Origin: Haplomitrium mnioides
Lineage: Eukaryota > Marchantiophyta > Haplomitriopsida > Calobryales
Assembly (NCBI GenBank): GCA_049999725.1
Contig: JBNGIS010020726.1
Coordinates: forward strand, 38,866-63,966
DNA: 25,101 nt
Reading direction: 5' to 3'
Part shown: piece after piece, positions 21,785 through 25,101 of the stretch
Numbering within the stretch: position 1 is the first letter of the stretch
Layout of the letters: each line of letters begins with the position of its first letter
The notes under the pieces: model-generated
The model's input: only the letters and a program-made list of their open reading frames with translations
Databases searched by the model: none
What the model was told of the DNA's origin: nothing
Position numbers and translations under genes: made by a program

Positions 21785-22190
21785 AACCTCTTATGCACTT
21801 TGACTGTAATGTAGAACTTGGGAACCCCTTTTATTCCAAGACTTCGATCCAAAAACAGAATCGTTAGCGTCCCTAGAGATTGTTGTGGATTTTAGAACCT
21901 TAAACGCATCTAGACTCTGATCTAGAACTCGGAACCTTATGTGCATATAGACTTTGATACGCAAGTCAAAACTTTATGTGCGCATAGACTATATTGCAGA
22001 ACTCAAAACCCTTTGCAATCATTGTCGTTATTGGCAAGTACTTAGATGTAGAGCTCGGATTCCTATGCGCACGCATAGACTTTGGTGCGGAAGTCCGAGC
22101 CTTCTGCATGCTTAGACCCTAATAGAGAACCCTAAACCTTCTAGATACAAAGACTACCATGTAGAACTTAGAACCTTAACTGCAAGGTTT
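21785..22190. repeat. degenerate ~37-bp tandem array (about 10 units)
   Basis: Units start AACCTTATGTGCATATAG and continue ACTTTGATRCGSAARTC or similar, with a period of 37 bp in the better-kept copies (for example 21932-21968 and 21969-22005). Some units carry extra 10-18 bp. Differences are frequent, so the array is old. No coding function seen. Confidence 0.75.
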
Positions 22191-22624
22191 GGTTTTTATA
22201 GCTTTTGTATCTTCGGACTCCAAAGTGACTCCCTTGAGTTCTTGTCCGCTTGGATTTTTCCTCAAGTTTTCTATTTATTTTTCAAAAATTAAGTTTTTAG
22301 TGGCAACATTTCTATGGACGCATAAAGCTTTTGCAATTAAATTTATTTCAAAATGACTTCATTCTTTATTCTTTTGATCGATTTCAAGATTTTTAAGATT
22401 CTTATATAAACAAAGAGTATCATTCAACTTTGCATAATAAAATTTCTTCTTGATATATTGAGCTTGTCAAAACTACTAAAAGTAAACCAAAATAACTCAC
22501 ATAGTTTTGCTTTTTGGAAAATACACTTGTTTTCTCTATTTTTGATCTTGAAAACATTGTTTTTTTTTGCAAATGTTTTTTCTTGTTTTGAGTAGCCTAT
22601 TCTTGGTTCAAAGTAGCAGTTGTT
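22191..22624. other. AT-rich spacer
   Basis: No gene recognised. The minus-strand open frame 22424-22666 begins in the DUF7869-like fragment (VGVHVVGVLIFNH) and then reads unrelated Lys/Phe-rich sequence. A fusion with non-homologous DNA after about 22625 is the likely explanation. Confidence 0.5.
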
Positions 22625-22797
22625 ATGATTGAAAATTAAGACACCAACAACATGCACACCCACCAACCAATCTTTATAAATGTTTTTTTTGGTAGTGAAG
22701 GCGAGTGTAGAGTTGTTGTTTTCTTTTGATCCATTACATCGATCACAATGCCCAAGTACTTTTAACCATCAGCAAAACATTTTCCTTGATGGTTTGC
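22625..22797 (-). pseudogene. inverted fragment of a DUF7869-like transposon gene
   Basis: The reverse complement aligns along its length with 16911-17080. It starts GCAAACCATCAA and includes TTAAAAGTACTTGGG, AAAGAAAACAACAA and CATGTTGTTGGTGT. It encodes the family motif region (IVIDVMDQKKTT in one frame, KDWLVGVHVVGVLIFNH in another, so one shift). Here DQKKT is intact where the plus-strand copy has a stop. It ends abruptly at both sides: at 22797 the 58-bp satellite begins, and below 22625 similarity is lost. Confidence 0.85.
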
Positions 22798-25101
22798 AAT
22801 AGCCATCCAACTTAATGACCTCTGTATCGCTTTTCTTTGTTATGTTTCTGATCACACAAGCCGTCCAACTTGATGACCTATTTATTCCTCTCTTTTGTTA
22901 TGTTTGTCATCACAAAAGGTGTCTCACTTGAGGACCCAACTATTGCTTTCTTTTGTTATGTTTGTGATCACATAAGCTACCCAACTTGATGACCTAGCTA
23001 TTGCTTTCTTATGTTATGTTTTTATCACAAAAGTCATCCGACTTGACGACTTATCTAGTGCTTTCTTTTGTTGTGTTTGTCATCACATAAGCCATCCAAC
23101 TTTACAACCTATCTATTGCTTTCTTTTGTTTTGTTTGTGATCACATAAGTTGTTTGACTTCATGACCTATCTACTGGTTTCTTTTTTGATGTTTTTGATC
23201 ATATAAATTGTCTCACTTGACGACCTATCCATTCCTGTCTTTTTTTGTTTGTGATCATATAAGCCATCCAACTTGATGGTCTATCTAATGCTTTCCTTTG
23301 CTATGTTTGTGATGACATAAGCCATGCGACTTGACGACCCATCTATCTTTTGCTTATTTTGTTATTATTATGATCGGAAAATACGTCCGCTTTTAAAACC
23401 TATCTATTTGCTTTCTTTTGTTATGTTTGTGGCCATGTAAGTCTTGGAACTTGACAACCTATCTACTGCTTTCTTTTGCTATATTAGTGACCACATAAGC
23501 CATTTGACTTGATGACCTATCTATTGCTTTCTTTTGTTATGTTTGGAATCACATAAGTCGTCTGACTTGATGACCTAATTATTGCTTTCCTTTGTTATGT
23601 TCTTGACCACATAAGTCGTTCGACTTGACGACCTATCTAGTACTTTCTTTTGCTATGTTTGTGATCACATAAGCTGTCTGACTTGATGACCTATCTACTA
23701 CTTTCTTTTGTTATGCTTGTGATCATAGAACCCATCCAACTTGACGACCTATCTGCTGGTTTCTTTTGTTATATTCATGATCACACAAGCCGTCCAACTT
23801 GATGACCTATCTAGTGCTTTCTTTTGTTATGTTTGTGATTACAAAAGCCATCCGGCCCAGACAACCTAGCTGTTGCTTTGTTTTTTTTTATCACAAAAGC
23901 TGAATGACTTGACGACCTATCTAGTGCTTTCTTTTCATACAAGCCAACCGACTTGACAACCTATCTATTGCTTTCTTTTGTTGTTTTTGTGATCATATAG
24001 GTTGTTTGACTTGAAGACCTATCTATCACTTTCTTTTCTTATGTTTGTGATCACCTAAGCCATCAAACTTGACCACTTATCCACCGCTTTCTTTTGTTCT
24101 ATTTGTGATCACAAAAAGGGTCTGACTTGACAATCTATCTACTGCTTTCTTTTGTTATGTTTGTGATCACAAAAGCCGTCCAACTTAATGACCTATCTAC
24201 TCCTTTCTTTTGGTATATTTGTCATACTATATGTTGTCCACCTTGACAACCTATCTATTGGTTTCCTTTGTCATGTTTGTGATCTCAAAAGCTGTCTAAC
24301 TTGACGACCTAACTATTGCTTTTGTTTGGTTTGCTTGTGATCACATAAGTTGTTCAACTTAACAACCTATCTATTGCTTTCATTTTTATAATTGTGATCA
24401 CATAAGCTATTTGACTTGACGACCTATCTACTGCTTTCTTTTGTTATGTTTGTGATCACAAAAGTTATCGAAATTGATGACCTACATACTGCTTTTCTTT
24501 GTTATGTTTGTCATCACAAAAGTTGTCCAACATGACAACCAATTTATTGCTTTCTTCCACTCTATTTGTGATCACATAAGTTGCCCAACTTGACAACCTA
24601 ATTATTGCTCCTTTTTTTATGTTTGTGATCACATAAGCTATCCAACTTGACAACCTATGTAATTCTTTCTTTTGTTATGTTTATCAGATAAATTGTTCAA
24701 CTTGACGACCTATCTACTACTTTCTTTTGTCATGTTTGTGATCACATAGGCCGTCCAACTTGACTACCTATCTATTGCTTTCTTTTGTTATGTCTTTGAC
24801 CACAAAACCCATCCAACTTGACGACCTATGTACTGCTTTCTTTTGTTTTGCTTCAAGTCATATAAGCCGTCCAACTTGACGACCTACCTATTGCTTTATT
24901 TTGTTTTGTTTGTGATGACATAACTCGTCTGACTTCATGACCTATCTACAACTATCTTTTCTTGTATTTGTGATCATATTAACAGCCTGATCCCATGACC
25001 TATCTATTGCTTTTTGTTTTTTTGTTTGTGATCCGATAAGTCGTTCGACTTGACAACCTATCTATTGCTTTCTTTTGTTATAATTGTGATGAGATAGGCC
25101 G
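22798..25101. repeat. 58-bp minisatellite, about 39 units, continues past the window
   Basis: The consensus unit, in three pieces, is GATCACATAAGCCGTCCAAC, TTGACGACCTATCTATTGCT, TTCTTTTGTTATGTTTGT (58 bp). Steps measured between ATCACA words are 57 and 58 bp. Units differ by point changes and small indels. The commonest variants are at two CpG sites: CCGTCC becomes CTGTCC, CCATCC or TTGTCC, and GACGACC becomes GATGACC or GACAACC. Most units carry the 10-base palindrome TGTGATCACA. The unit does not code: frames close within a few repeats. Confidence 0.96.

Noticed and set aside
22798-25101. Regular repeats that might suggest a CRISPR array
   Set aside because: The whole 58-bp period is conserved with point drift; there are no constant repeats separated by unique spacers, and the context is a plant genome.
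22798-25101. TGTGATCACA resembles a bacterial CRP-type operator
   Set aside because: It is a by-product of a tandem satellite in eukaryotic DNA; no bacterial gene or promoter is nearby.

Overview
The window is repeat-dense nuclear DNA from a land plant with a large, transposon-rich genome. The plant assignment rests on a plant-type Ty1/copia element, a plant ARF1-type GTPase copy and a plant HRD3/SEL1L copy. Elements of the DUF7869-like 'GHTHDQI' family are, as far as I recall, common in seed-free vascular plants, so a fern, lycophyte or gymnosperm is my guess; the species cannot be fixed from sequence alone. I see no intact cellular gene. Every recognisable coding region is a decayed transposon gene or a captured, broken copy of a cellular mRNA.

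Layout. 1-1382: simple repeats, then a minus-strand LINE ORF1-like pseudogene with three in-frame stops and no frameshift. 1383-3830: sequence I cannot assign. 3836-14861: a complete but dead copia element with short microsatellite-rich LTRs, a 5-bp target duplication (TGAAT), a primer-binding site, gag, protease, integrase, reverse transcriptase (RT) and RNase H. The RT gene carries an in-frame tandem-repeat insertion of about 250 codons. Inside that repeat sits a second, younger insertion (9492-12920) with its own 5-bp duplication (GTCCT) and TG...CA ends. Its cargo is an N-terminal HRD3 fragment fused to a spliced ARF1 copy.

14964-21477: a decayed DUF7869-like transposon gene, split near its C-terminus by a 2.9-kb solo-LTR-like insertion (18494-21380; duplication AAGAG). 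21785-22190: a degenerate 37-bp tandem array. 22625-22797: an inverted fragment of the same DUF7869-like gene. 22798 to the end: a 58-bp minisatellite of about 39 units that runs off the window.

History (inference). The DUF7869-like element is the old substrate. The copia element landed about 100 bp upstream of its start, and the 2.9-kb LTR landed in its C-terminal coding end. The gene-capturing element then entered the copia element. In two of the three insertions, mentally removing the insert plus one target duplication rejoins an open frame, which supports the exact boundaries. Three assembly gaps (3886-3895, 9765-9864, 14622-14721) limit length estimates.
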